In this document: in pieces, positions 5,915-12,291 of the stretch
How the letters are laid out: each line of letters opens with the position of its first letter
Numbering within the stretch: position 1 is the stretch's first letter
Origin: an uncultured Archangium sp.
GTDB taxonomy: Bacteria; Myxococcota; Myxococcia; Myxococcales; Myxococcaceae
Reading direction: 5' to 3'
Assembly (NCBI GenBank): GCA_946479335.1
Contig: CAMLFP010000148.1
Span: 1 to 12,291 of the forward strand
Length of the DNA: 12,291 bases
Translations under genes and position numbers: made by a program
The notes under the pieces: model-generated
Told to the model about the DNA's origin: nothing
What the model saw: the letters and a program-made list of their open reading frames with translations, nothing else
Database searches by the model: none

Positions 5915-7846
5915 ATGGTGTCATTCATCGCGGTGGTGTTGGTGCTGGGGGCGGGTGGGCGCGACGCGGCGAAGGAGGCGGAGTTCGCCGCGCGCTACGA
6001 GCAGGTGAAGGCCGGGTTGGGTGCGCGGTTCCACGAGGCGACCAGGGCGCTCGACGAGGCACGCAACGACGACGCGGCGGCCGGCTTCGAGGCGTTGACG
6101 CGCGAGGCGCCGGAGTTGAGCGCTGCGTTCCGGCGGCTGGCGTACGTGCGCTCCGAGCAGCAGCGCGACGACGAGGCGGTGCGGCTCGCGGAGAAGGCGC
6201 TGGCGCTGGAGCCCGGCAACGACAACCGCTTCGGGGTGATGCAGTTGCTCGGCGCGCGCAACAGCGCGGGCGACGCGGCGCGTGTCCAGCAGCTCGCTGA
6301 GGAGATCCTCTCCACGACGAAGCCGGGCGACGAAGACTGGGTGCAGGCGAAGGGCCAGCTGTGCATGCAGACGGTGCGGCGCGCGCCGGAGCAGATGGCG
6401 AGCTGCGCGGAGTCGTTGCTGGCCGCGGCGCCCGAATCGCCGATGGCGAACTACATCGGCGTCTTCGCGGCGCTGGTGAACGAAGACTTCCCGAAAGCCC
6501 GCGCGCGGCTGGAGAAAGCGCGGCCCGCGGTGCCCGACGAGAAGTACCAACAGCTCGTGGCCTTGATTGACGAGCAGCAACCCCTCACCTCGCGCTGGGG
6601 CCCGGTGTTGGCGGAGGTCTTCGTGGCGTGGCTCGCGGTGTTCGGCGTGATGGCGCTGCTCGGGCTGTTGTTGAGCGCGTTGACGTTGCGCGCCGCCGCC
6701 CGCCTCGCCACCGAGCGGCAGCAGCACCGCGACGACGGCGCGAAGGCGCTGCGCGCGGTGTACCGGGTGGTGATGGGGCTGGGCGCGGTCTTCTATTACC
6801 TGTCGCTGCCGCTCATCGCGTTGTCGGTCATCGGGGTGTTCGGCGGGCTGGTGTACCTGTGCTTCGCCATCGGTCGCATCCCCCTCAAGCTGGTGGCGAT
6901 CGCCGTGGTGGTCGGCGGCGCGTCGCTCTTCGCGCTGGTGAAGAGCCTCTTCGTGCGCAGCCGCGATGAAGACCCCGGCGCGCGGCTCGACTTCGCGAAG
7001 GCGCCGAAGCTCAAGGCGCTGGTCGACGGCGTCGCCGCGAAGGTGGGCACGCGCACCATCGACACGGTGTTCATCGCGCCCGGCACCGAGCTGGCGGTCT
7101 TCGAGCGCGGGCCGTTGCTCAAGCGGCTCCGGGGGCAGGGCGAGCGCTGCCTCATCATCGGGCGCGGCGTGTTGGATGGCTTCGAGCAGGGCGGCTTCCG
7201 CAGCGTGCTGGCGCACGAGTTCGGCCACTTCTCGAACCAGGACACCGCGGGAGGCAACGTCGCGCTCGTGGCGCGGCAGAGCCTGCTGAAGATGGGCATC
7301 GCGCTGGCGCAGGGCGGCGCCGCTGGCTGGTACAACCCCGCGTGGCTCTTCTTCCGCGGCTACTACGCGGTGTACCTGCGCATCTCGCAGGGCGCGTCGC
7401 GGCTGCAGGAGGTGCTGGCGGATCGCGTGGCCATCTTCACCTTCGGCTCGGCGGCGTTCGCCTCGGGCTACCACCACGTCATCACGCAGTCGGCGCGGTT
7501 CGACTCGCACGTCGGTCGCACCATCAAGCAGTGCGTGGAGGGCAAGCAGCCGCTCGGTAACCTGTATCGCTTCGTGCCGCAGGCACCGGAGGCGCCCGGC
7601 GACGTCGAGCAGGCGGTGAAGAAGGAGCTTGAGCGCGAGCCCGAGCCCTTCGACAGCCACCCCAGCCCTCGAGACCGGCTCGCCTGGGCTGCGGCGCTCA
7701 GCGTGCAGGCGCCCGCGGCGGCCGAAGACCGTGACCCGGTGCTGTCGCTGTTCGACGACCTCGAGGCGCTGGAGCGCGAGATGACGGCGCAGGTGCGGGC
7801 GAACATCGCGATGAACCACGAGATCATGATCGCCGGCGAGGCATGA
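5915..7846 (+). CDS. M48-family membrane metallopeptidase with N-terminal TPR-like region
   Basis: A 643-residue protein from ATG 5915. The N-terminus (MVSFIAVVLVLGAGG) is a short signal-like hydrophobic stretch. Residues 20-220 are helical with TPR-like repeats (DDEAVRLAEKALALEPGND at 85-103; DFPKARARLEKARP at 191-204), suggesting a periplasmic partner-binding arm. Hydrophobic membrane segments fall at about 230-258, 284-318 and 323-345. The M48 domain follows: HEFGH at 434-438 supplies two zinc histidines and the catalytic Glu435, and EVLAD (499-503) supplies the third ligand Glu499 with Asp503, as in HtpX and Ste24/CAAX-type peptidases. All key residues are intact. A role in membrane or envelope protein quality control is plausible by family. 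The last 100 residues are charged and probably face the soluble side. It is divergent from the pseudo-M3 gene across 77 bp. The esterase gene follows 55 bp downstream with no visible terminator, so the two may be co-transcribed. Confidence 0.87.
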   Translation: MVSFIAVVLVLGAGGRDAAKEAEFAARYEQVKAGLGARFHEATRALDEARNDDAAAGFEALTREAPELSAAFRRLAYVRSEQQRDDEAVRLAEKALALEPGNDNRFGVMQLLGARNSAGDAARVQQLAEEILSTTKPGDEDWVQAKGQLCMQTVRRAPEQMASCAESLLAAAPESPMANYIGVFAALVNEDFPKARARLEKARPAVPDEKYQQLVALIDEQQPLTSRWGPVLAEVFVAWLAVFGVMALLGLLLSALTLRAAARLATERQQHRDDGAKALRAVYRVVMGLGAVFYYLSLPLIALSVIGVFGGLVYLCFAIGRIPLKLVAIAVVVGGASLFALVKSLFVRSRDEDPGARLDFAKAPKLKALVDGVAAKVGTRTIDTVFIAPGTELAVFERGPLLKRLRGQGERCLIIGRGVLDGFEQGGFRSVLAHEFGHFSNQDTAGGNVALVARQSLLKMGIALAQGGAAGWYNPAWLFFRGYYAVYLRISQGASRLQEVLADRVAIFTFGSAAFASGYHHVITQSARFDSHVGRTIKQCVEGKQPLGNLYRFVPQAPEAPGDVEQAVKKELEREPEPFDSHPSPRDRLAWAAALSVQAPAAAEDRDPVLSLFDDLEALEREMTAQVRANIAMNHEIMIAGEA

Positions 7847-7901
7847 AGACCCGCTGACGAGACCGCCGCAACCTCCGCGGGGGCGCCGGGTTGAAGGCCA
7901 C

Positions 7902-9566
7902 ATGCGCGTATTCCTCGGGTGTCTGGTTCTCGGTGTGATGGCTTGCGGCGTGACTCCACCGGTGGTCGCCGGTGGCGGCACCGGAGCGAGTGTGGGCGGC
8001 GGGACGGGCGGCGGTTCGCCCGACTGCAACGCGGGGATGACGGCGTCGGTCGACGTCGCGTTCACCGAGCGCGGCCCGGTGCAGGGCGTCGTCAGCGACG
8101 TCGGCACGGTGAGCTACCTGGGCATCCCCTACGTGAAGCCGCCGGTGGGCGAGCTGCGTTGGCGCGCGCCTGAAGAAGACCCCACGTGCTGGAGCGGCGT
8201 GCGCGACGCCACGCACTGGGGCGCGAAGTGCCCGCAGATGGAGCAGGCGCAGGGCACGCCCTTCGACGCCGGCGCGCCCGTCATCGGCGACGAAGACTGC
8301 CTGACGCTCAACGTCTTCACGCCGCAGTGCAACGACGGGGGCCTCCCGGTGATGCTCTTCATTCACGGTGGGGGGAACACCGGCGGCTCCGCGGCGGAGG
8401 AGATCAGCACCACCGGCGTGAAGCTCTACGACGGCACCGACCTCGCGGCGCGCGGCGGCGTGGTGGTGGTGACCTTCCAGTACCGCGTCGGGGCGCTCGG
8501 CTTCCTCACGCTCGCTCAGCTGGGCGCGGAGAATGACGCGGGCATCTCCGGCAACTACGGCTTGATGGACCAGCAGGCCGCGATGCGCTGGGTGCAGCGG
8601 AACATCCACCACTTCGGCGGTGACCCGGCGAACGTCACGCTGTTCGGTGAGAGCGCCGGCGGCGTCGACACCTGCATGCAGCTCGCGGCGCCCGGCTCCG
8701 AGGGGCTGTTCCATCGCGCCATCATGGAGAGCGGCTCGTGCGTGGCGCTCACCGCGCAACAGAAGCGCGCCGAAGGGGCCACCTGGCTCGCGTCGACGTC
8801 GTGCACCGACACCGCCTGCCTGCGCGCGCTGACGCCCGAGCAGTTGATTCACGCGTACCCGGTCTCGGTGAACATCGGCACCAAGCGCGGCACCGTGAGC
8901 TGGAACCCCAACGTCGACGGGCAGGTGTTGCCGCAGAACCCGGTCGACGCGCTGCGCGCCGGTACGTCGCACGCGGTGCCGTTCATCGTGGGCACCAACG
9001 CCGACGAGACGAACCTCTCGATGCCGGCCGTCGCCACCGAGGCGCAGTACCAGGCGTACCTCGTCGCGCAGCTCGGGCAGACCGTCGCCGACCAGGTCAT
9101 CGCGAAGTACCCGGTGGCGAGCTACGGCACACCGCGCGCGGCGCTGGTGCAGGTGACGACCGACGCCTTCTTCGGCTGCCAGGCGCGCATGGCGTCGCGC
9201 GCGGCGGTGCTCGGCCACCCCGACGTGCCCGCGTACCGCTACCTCTTCTCGCGCGCGCTGGTGCCGGCGCGTGGCGCGTTCCACGGGGAGGAGCTGCCCT
9301 ACGTCTTCCAGCGGCTCTCGCGCTTCGTGGCGACGGTGCCGGCAGACGACGCGACGGTGGAGGCCGACCTGCTCGCCTTGTGGACCGGGTTCGCGAAGAC
9401 CGGTGCGCCATCGGCTCCGGCGTTGCTCGCGTGGCCGCAGGTCTCGCACGTGGAGCCGACGCAGCAGCTCGACGCGACGCTCTCGACGTTGTCGGGGTGG
9501 CGCAATGATGAGTGCGATTTGTGGGACAGCCTGGGCGGCATCGACCTCCCCGCGCCGCCTCCGTGA
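7902..9566 (+). CDS. Type-B carboxylesterase lipoprotein, 554 aa
   Basis: The signal peptide ends in the lipobox VMAC (lipidated Cys15). A Gly/Thr/Ser linker at about 24-40 (GGGTGASVGGGTGGG) would tether the enzyme to the membrane. The alpha/beta-hydrolase part shows the family landmarks: YLGIPYVKPPVGELRW (72-87), EDCLTLNVF (131-139), the oxyanion-hole loop HGGG (155-158), and the nucleophile elbow GESAGG with Ser251. The acid is Glu369 in GTNADET and the base is His461 in GAFHGEELPYVF, so the triad is complete. It should hydrolyse carboxylic esters; the substrate cannot be read from sequence. Paired cysteines (96/110, 133/143, 258/280, 301/306) fit an exported protein. GAAGG at 7893-7897 is a close but usable ribosome-binding site. 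The gene's 3' end has a diverged partial copy just downstream (9619-9719). Confidence 0.9.
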   Translation: MRVFLGCLVLGVMACGVTPPVVAGGGTGASVGGGTGGGSPDCNAGMTASVDVAFTERGPVQGVVSDVGTVSYLGIPYVKPPVGELRWRAPEEDPTCWSGVRDATHWGAKCPQMEQAQGTPFDAGAPVIGDEDCLTLNVFTPQCNDGGLPVMLFIHGGGNTGGSAAEEISTTGVKLYDGTDLAARGGVVVVTFQYRVGALGFLTLAQLGAENDAGISGNYGLMDQQAAMRWVQRNIHHFGGDPANVTLFGESAGGVDTCMQLAAPGSEGLFHRAIMESGSCVALTAQQKRAEGATWLASTSCTDTACLRALTPEQLIHAYPVSVNIGTKRGTVSWNPNVDGQVLPQNPVDALRAGTSHAVPFIVGTNADETNLSMPAVATEAQYQAYLVAQLGQTVADQVIAKYPVASYGTPRAALVQVTTDAFFGCQARMASRAAVLGHPDVPAYRYLFSRALVPARGAFHGEELPYVFQRLSRFVATVPADDATVEADLLALWTGFAKTGAPSAPALLAWPQVSHVEPTQQLDATLSTLSGWRNDECDLWDSLGGIDLPAPPP

Positions 9567-9735
9567 GTGGGCTGCTGAAACGGTCCGCGCCCGACGACGT
9601 CATGCACGACGCGTCACGGGGGCTCCGTCGGGGCCAGCGTTGCTCGGGTGGCCGCAGGTCTCGCAGGTGGAGCCGACGCAGCCTGGGCGGCATCGACCTC
9701 GCCGCGCCGCCTCTGTGAGCTCGCTCGCTGCTGAA
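9530..9735 (+). repeat. Tandem duplicated segment: esterase stop codon and 3' flank
   Basis: Copy 1 starts at 9530 and copy 2 at 9682. After the 38-nt block spanning the stop codon, GCTGCTGAA recurs at 9571-9579 and 9727-9735, followed by similar ACGG and CCCGA tracts. The duplication therefore extended past the gene into its 3' flank, with small insertions since. The remaining spacer, 9736-9842, holds no gene I can support; it has only an unconvincing hairpin at 9800-9824. Confidence 0.55.
9619..9718 (+). pseudogene. Remnant of a second esterase gene 3' end
   Basis: Bases 9619-9681 match 9402-9464 of the esterase gene (55 of 63 identical by eye). Bases 9682-9719 match 9530-9567, including the stop codon (36 of 38). 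The 65 nt between these blocks in the intact gene are missing here, and CAG at both edges suggests a microhomology deletion. The first block still encodes GAPSGPALLGWPQVSQVEPTQ except for its last residue counted here, identical to the esterase at 18 of 21 positions. Four of the eight changes are silent third-position ones, which suggests divergence while still coding. The deletion shifts the frame, so SLGGIDLAAPPL is now in another frame. Nothing upstream of 9619 aligns with the esterase, so the rest of the copy is gone. Expression is unlikely. Confidence 0.7.
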
Positions 9736-9842
9736 CGGCGCACTCCCGAAGATCCGGCGGAACATCCCGAAGCGACGAGCGCAAGCACCGCAGCAGCTGC
9801 GACGACGTCATTGACGCGTCGTCGAGGGGCGACGGGAGTGTT

Positions 9843-10571
9843 TCAGCCGTCTGCTCGCGCGCGCAGGTACGCGCCCGGCGCCACGCCGACCATCGCCCGG
9901 AACTCGCGGTTGAAGTGCGGCTGGTCGAAGTACCCGGCCTCGAGCGCCAACTGCGTCAGCGACCTCTCCGGGCGATGGAGTCTCAAGGCCGCGTGCACGC
10001 GCGTGAGTGACGCGTACTGTTTCGGCGCGCAGCCCACCTCGCGTCGGAAGCGCTTCTCGAACGCGTCGTGGCTGAGGCCTGTCTCGCGTGCCAGCGCACG
10101 AATGCGCAGCGAGGGGTCGTCGTGAATTCGGCGAAGCGCGTGGTCGACCAGCGGGTCTCCCTCTCGCTGCGCGTGCTGCAGCAGGAATGCCTCGAGCACC
10201 GCCGCGCGCGCGTGGTCGGTCGACGCCTCCGAGATGCGGGTGTGCAGCCGGTCGACTTCGCTGCGGGGAAAGAGCGCGTCGAGTGCTTCGGTGCGCCCGA
10301 AGAACTCGTGGAGTCTCGGCCCGAAGACGCGCGCCGCGCCGCCGGGGTGGAACCGCGCCAGCACCACCGCGCCGCCGCCCGAGGTCTCCATCGCGCGCGC
10401 GTGCCGCGAGACGCCGGTGAGCGAGAGGGCCGGGACCGCGGTGTCGTCGTCGACGAAGCGCGCCGCGCCGCCGCAGCGCACACCCAGCACGAAGCCCATC
10501 TCCGGGAGTCGCAGCCGCGTCACCACCTCGCGCGTCTCGACGAACATGAAGTCGCGCACGGAGGTCGCCAT
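9843..10571 (-). CDS. AraC-family transcription regulator
   Basis: A 242-residue protein from ATG 10571. The N-terminal part (about 10-130) is the sensor type found in AraC proteins with a DUF6597-like domain: a short beta region, LSLTGVSRHAR (49-59) and VVLARFHPGGAARVF (69-83). The C-terminal domain (about 144-238) holds two helix-turn-helices: SLRIRALARETGLSHDAFEK (154-173) with FRREVGCAPKQY, and SLTQLALEAGYFDQPHFNRE (204-223) followed by FRAMVGVAPGAYLR, the AraC signature. It should bind DNA and act on transcription; the ligand is unknown. The frame stays open upstream to 10871, but that part runs antisense through the YciI-like gene. ATG 10664 would overlap that gene's start. ATG 10547 is an alternative, and neither it nor 10571 has a good ribosome-binding site. 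Divergence from the YciI-like gene makes that gene a likely target. Confidence 0.88.
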   Translation of the reverse strand: MATSVRDFMFVETREVVTRLRLPEMGFVLGVRCGGAARFVDDDTAVPALSLTGVSRHARAMETSGGGAVVLARFHPGGAARVFGPRLHEFFGRTEALDALFPRSEVDRLHTRISEASTDHARAAVLEAFLLQHAQREGDPLVDHALRRIHDDPSLRIRALARETGLSHDAFEKRFRREVGCAPKQYASLTRVHAALRLHRPERSLTQLALEAGYFDQPHFNREFRAMVGVAPGAYLRARADG

Positions 10572-10600
10572 CGCCGCGCTGGGAGCCACCGTCCGCACCG

Positions 10601-10614
10601 GCGTGACGTAACGC
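10601..10614. promoter_or_regulatory. 14-nt dyad in the araC/yciI divergent region, candidate operator
   Basis: GCGTGACGTAACGC is an inverted repeat with six of seven pairs matching, centred 36 nt from the AraC start and 55 nt from the YciI-like start. The region is only 91 bp, so a dyad of this quality is suggestive but could arise by chance. AraC proteins often bind direct repeats, so another regulator is also possible. Confidence 0.28.
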
Positions 10615-10662
10615 TGAGTTCGTACAAGCGCCACGCAGGCGAGCTGCGCGAAAAGCGGCGCC

Positions 10663-10992
10663 ATGGCCCACTTCGCGCTCATCTTCCGTTCCACCCGCTC
10701 ACTCACCCCCGACGAACTGCCGCTCCGCAACGCCGCCGCACGCGCGTGGGCGCTCGCGTTGCAGGCCCGCGGCGCGCTGGCGCACGCACACCCGCTCGAG
10801 GAGACGTCGACCGTGGTCACCGCGGCCGGGAACGTCGCCCGCCGCGCTGACGTCGCGTCGGTGCTGGTCATCGAGGCGGAGCACTTCGACGCGGCGGTGG
10901 CGCTCGCTGCCGGTCACCCCGGCCTCCAGTTCGGCACGGAGATCGAGGTGCGCCCGGTGAAGTCGGTGGCGCCCGCGCAGCAGCAAAAGTAA
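10663..10992 (+). CDS. YciI-like (YCII/DGPF domain) protein, 109 aa
   Basis: A small soluble alpha/beta protein. The N-terminal strand (MAHFALIFRST) is followed by helix 17-36, a central region with ETSTVVTAAG (47-56), then SVLVIEAEHFDAAVALAAGHPG (residues 66-87) and the final strand EIEVRPV (93-99). The order is the ferredoxin-like YCII plan: the stretch ending in a VIEA strand, a helix with conserved hydrophobics, then P-G...EVRPV. The family's central DGPF motif is not kept here; the matching region reads TAAGNVARRAD. Homologues are often encoded beside regulators or ECF sigma factors, with functions mostly unproven. The start lacks a clear ribosome-binding site. It is divergent from the AraC gene and 10 bp upstream of the pseudouridine synthase gene, so those two may share a transcript. 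Confidence 0.72.
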   Translation: MAHFALIFRSTRSLTPDELPLRNAAARAWALALQARGALAHAHPLEETSTVVTAAGNVARRADVASVLVIEAEHFDAAVALAAGHPGLQFGTEIEVRPVKSVAPAQQQK

Positions 10993-11002
10993 GCGCGGCT
11001 TC

Positions 11003-11833
11003 GTGAAGCGCCGCGTGTTGAACGTCGAGAAGGCGAGCCGTCTGGAGGCCGTGCTGCGCGACGGCCTCTCGGTCTCGCGTGACGAAGCGCTGGCGCTGGT
11101 GACGCGCGGTGCGGTGTACCTCGACGGCAAGCGCGCGAAAGACGCCGCCACCCGCGTCGGCCCGCCGCAGAAGGTGACGGTGGTGCTCGAAGAGGGAGGC
11201 GTGGCCGTCACCGAGACCACCACGGCGCTCCCGAAGCTGGTGGTGCTCTACGAAGACGACGAGGTGCTCGCGGTGAACAAGCCGGCCGGCATCACCGCGC
11301 AGCCGACGCCGGGGCGCGTGGGCGACAGCCTCCTCGACCTCGCCAGCGCGTACCTGAAGCGCGACGCGGGGCTGGTGCACCGGTTGGACCGCGAGACCTC
11401 CGGCGTCACCGTGTTCGGGAAGACGAACCGCGCGACCTCCGACCTCGCCGAGGCGTTCCGCGAGGGGCGCGTGCAGAAGGAATATGTCGCCGTGGTCGCG
11501 AGCGGGTTGCCCGACGAAGGGCGCATCGACCTCCCGCTGTCGAGAGACCCGTCGCGGCCGGGGCGCTGGCGCGCGAGCAAGCAGGCCAACGGCATCTCCG
11601 CGCTCACGCTCTTCAAGAAGCTCTCCGACGACGGCACGCACGCACGGGTCGCGCTCTTCCCGCAGACCGGCCGCACGCATCAGCTCCGCGCGCACCTCAC
11701 GGGCATCGGCTTCCCCATCGTGGGCGACAAGCTCTACGGCGGCGACGAAGGGCCGCGGTGTCTGCTGCACGCGCGCGTGCTGACCATCGACCGCCTCGTC
11801 ATCGAAGCGCCGTTGCCCGCCGACTTCACTTGA
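11003..11833 (+). CDS. RluA-family pseudouridine synthase with S4 domain
   Basis: A 276-residue protein from a GTG at 11003. Residues 1-62 form an S4 RNA-binding domain (LSVSRDEALALVTRGAVYLDG, about 22-42). The catalytic domain starts near 79 (LVVLYEDDEVLAVNKPAGI). HRLDRETSG at 126-134 is the RluA signature, with catalytic Asp129. QKEYVAVV, LPLSRDPSRPGRWR and the C-terminal PQTGRTHQLRAHL...GDKLYGG complete the family pattern. It should convert specific uridines in RNA, most likely rRNA, to pseudouridine; which site (RluD, RluC or another) cannot be decided. No ribosome-binding site precedes the GTG; a second GTG at 11015 is a possible alternative. Only 10 bp separate it from the upstream YciI-like gene. 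The 3' end overlaps the convergent barrel gene by 8 bp. Confidence 0.9.
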   Translation: MKRRVLNVEKASRLEAVLRDGLSVSRDEALALVTRGAVYLDGKRAKDAATRVGPPQKVTVVLEEGGVAVTETTTALPKLVVLYEDDEVLAVNKPAGITAQPTPGRVGDSLLDLASAYLKRDAGLVHRLDRETSGVTVFGKTNRATSDLAEAFREGRVQKEYVAVVASGLPDEGRIDLPLSRDPSRPGRWRASKQANGISALTLFKKLSDDGTHARVALFPQTGRTHQLRAHLTGIGFPIVGDKLYGGDEGPRCLLHARVLTIDRLVIEAPLPADFT

Positions 11834-12290
11834 AGGGCAGCAGGTCTCCGGTGAACTGAAAGCCGAGGCCCATCAGCGGCAGCGCGGCGGGCGTGTCGGC
11901 GCCGGTGCGCCAGCGGTGCTGCGCCCACCACTGCACGAGGAGGAAGATGGTCGGGTTGTTGAACCCCGCGCCGTCTTCGCTGAAGAACGTGTAGCCGACC
12001 AGCGGGCCGACGCGGTGCATGGCGTTGTTCACCTGCTGCACCGGGTCGTCGGGGTCGTAGTGGCGGCTGCGCGCATAGAGCGGCACCGTCAGCGTGTAGC
12101 GCGCGCCCGCGACGAAGCGGTTCTCGAAGAACTGCACCAGCACGTCGGCGTCGTTGGTCAGCGCCCAGCCCTGGTTGCCCATCAGCACGTCGTAGAACTG
12201 GTCGTAATAGACGCGGTCGCCGGGGCGCAGCTTCATGCTGCCGTAGATGGCGCGGAAGAAGCTGCGCACCACGATGGGCCCGAACTTGAG
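11826..12290 (-). CDS. Outer-membrane beta-barrel protein, C-terminal part (start outside the window)
   Basis: The frame is open to the right edge, and no start in the visible part looks real; a GTG at 12272 has LKFGPIV in frame before it, so it is probably internal. The 154 or so residues alternate aromatic/hydrophobic and polar positions in strand-length blocks separated by Gly/Asp/Asn turns: RVYYDQFYDVLMG, ARYTLTVPLYAR, PLVGYTFFSEDG, PTIFLLVQWWAQHRW and a final PLMGLGFQFTGDLLPFK. The last strand ends Phe-Lys, close to the terminal aromatic used for barrel insertion by the BAM complex. No family is named with confidence; a porin- or transporter-like outer-membrane protein is the best general description. 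Its stop lies inside the 3' end of the convergent pseudouridine synthase gene, an 8-bp overlap. Confidence 0.68.
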   Translation of the reverse strand, partial: LKFGPIVVRSFFRAIYGSMKLRPGDRVYYDQFYDVLMGNQGWALTNDADVLVQFFENRFVAGARYTLTVPLYARSRHYDPDDPVQQVNNAMHRVGPLVGYTFFSEDGAGFNNPTIFLLVQWWAQHRWRTGADTPAALPLMGLGFQFTGDLLPFK

Positions 12291-12291
12291 G

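Noticed and set aside
7847..7901. Terminator or promoter between the M48 and esterase genes
   Set aside because: No stable hairpin with a T-run and no convincing -35/-10 pair were seen in the 55 bp.
5921..8107. 728-codon open frame on the minus strand
   Set aside because: It mirrors the M48 and esterase genes, whose catalytic motifs are intact; its His/Arg/Glu-rich content is a shadow of GC-rich coding.
7824..9449. 541-codon open frame on the minus strand
   Set aside because: It is antisense to the complete carboxylesterase gene, with no recognisable domain.
9800..9824. Hairpin CGACGACG / CGTCGTCG with a 9-nt loop, as a terminator for the AraC gene
   Set aside because: No T-run follows on either strand, and simple GAC/GTC tracts are common in this DNA.
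10572..10871. N-terminal extension of the AraC gene up to 10871
   Set aside because: It is antisense to the YciI-like gene and low in structure; the AraC sensor domain begins after 10571.

Overview
The window looks like ordinary chromosome from a GC-rich (roughly two-thirds to 70% GC by eye) member of the Myxococcota. The clues are the strongly GC-biased third codon positions, three predicted lipoproteins rich in DGG and DAG tracts, a Cys-repeat lipoprotein of the type common in myxobacteria, and a C-terminal outer-membrane barrel. This placement is an inference from style; no rRNA or other marker is present. No tRNA, rRNA, CRISPR array, insertion sequence or phage gene was found.

Layout, left to right. 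(1) 3-392: the 3' end of an unrecognised plus-strand gene, converging on a two-gene minus-strand operon (396-1564). That operon encodes a DUF2058/YaiL-like protein and a four-helix EXPERA (TMEM97/sigma-2-receptor-like) membrane protein, joined by an ATGA overlap. (2) 1673-4349: a plus-strand run of a lipoprotein, an intrinsic terminator, a small basic protein that resembles sigma70 region 4, and a Cys-rich lipoprotein with six repeats. (3) 4350-5837, minus strand: an M3-peptidase-like protein that has lost all its zinc ligands. It is divergent from (4) 5915-7846, an intact TPR and multi-TM M48 metallopeptidase, followed by (5) 7902-9566, a type-B carboxylesterase lipoprotein. (6) 9567-9842: a spacer holding a diverged, internally deleted copy of the esterase gene's 3' end. 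(7) 9843-10992: an AraC-family regulator divergent from a YciI-like gene, with a 14-nt dyad between them. (8) 11003-11833: an RluA-family pseudouridine synthase with an S4 domain, converging with an 8-bp overlap on (9) the 3' end of an outer-membrane protein gene that runs off the right edge.

Most genes look like independent housekeeping or envelope functions, not one pathway. Much of the window is envelope-directed: three lipoproteins, the M48 protease, the EXPERA protein and the barrel. No complete new multi-gene system is evident. The points most worth following are the sigma-region-4-like small protein, the pseudo-M3 protease facing an active M48 protease, the bacterial EXPERA protein with both TMEM97 ligand-site aspartates, and the esterase tail duplication. 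A recurring -10-like box 6-11 nt before start codons suggests leaderless transcripts.
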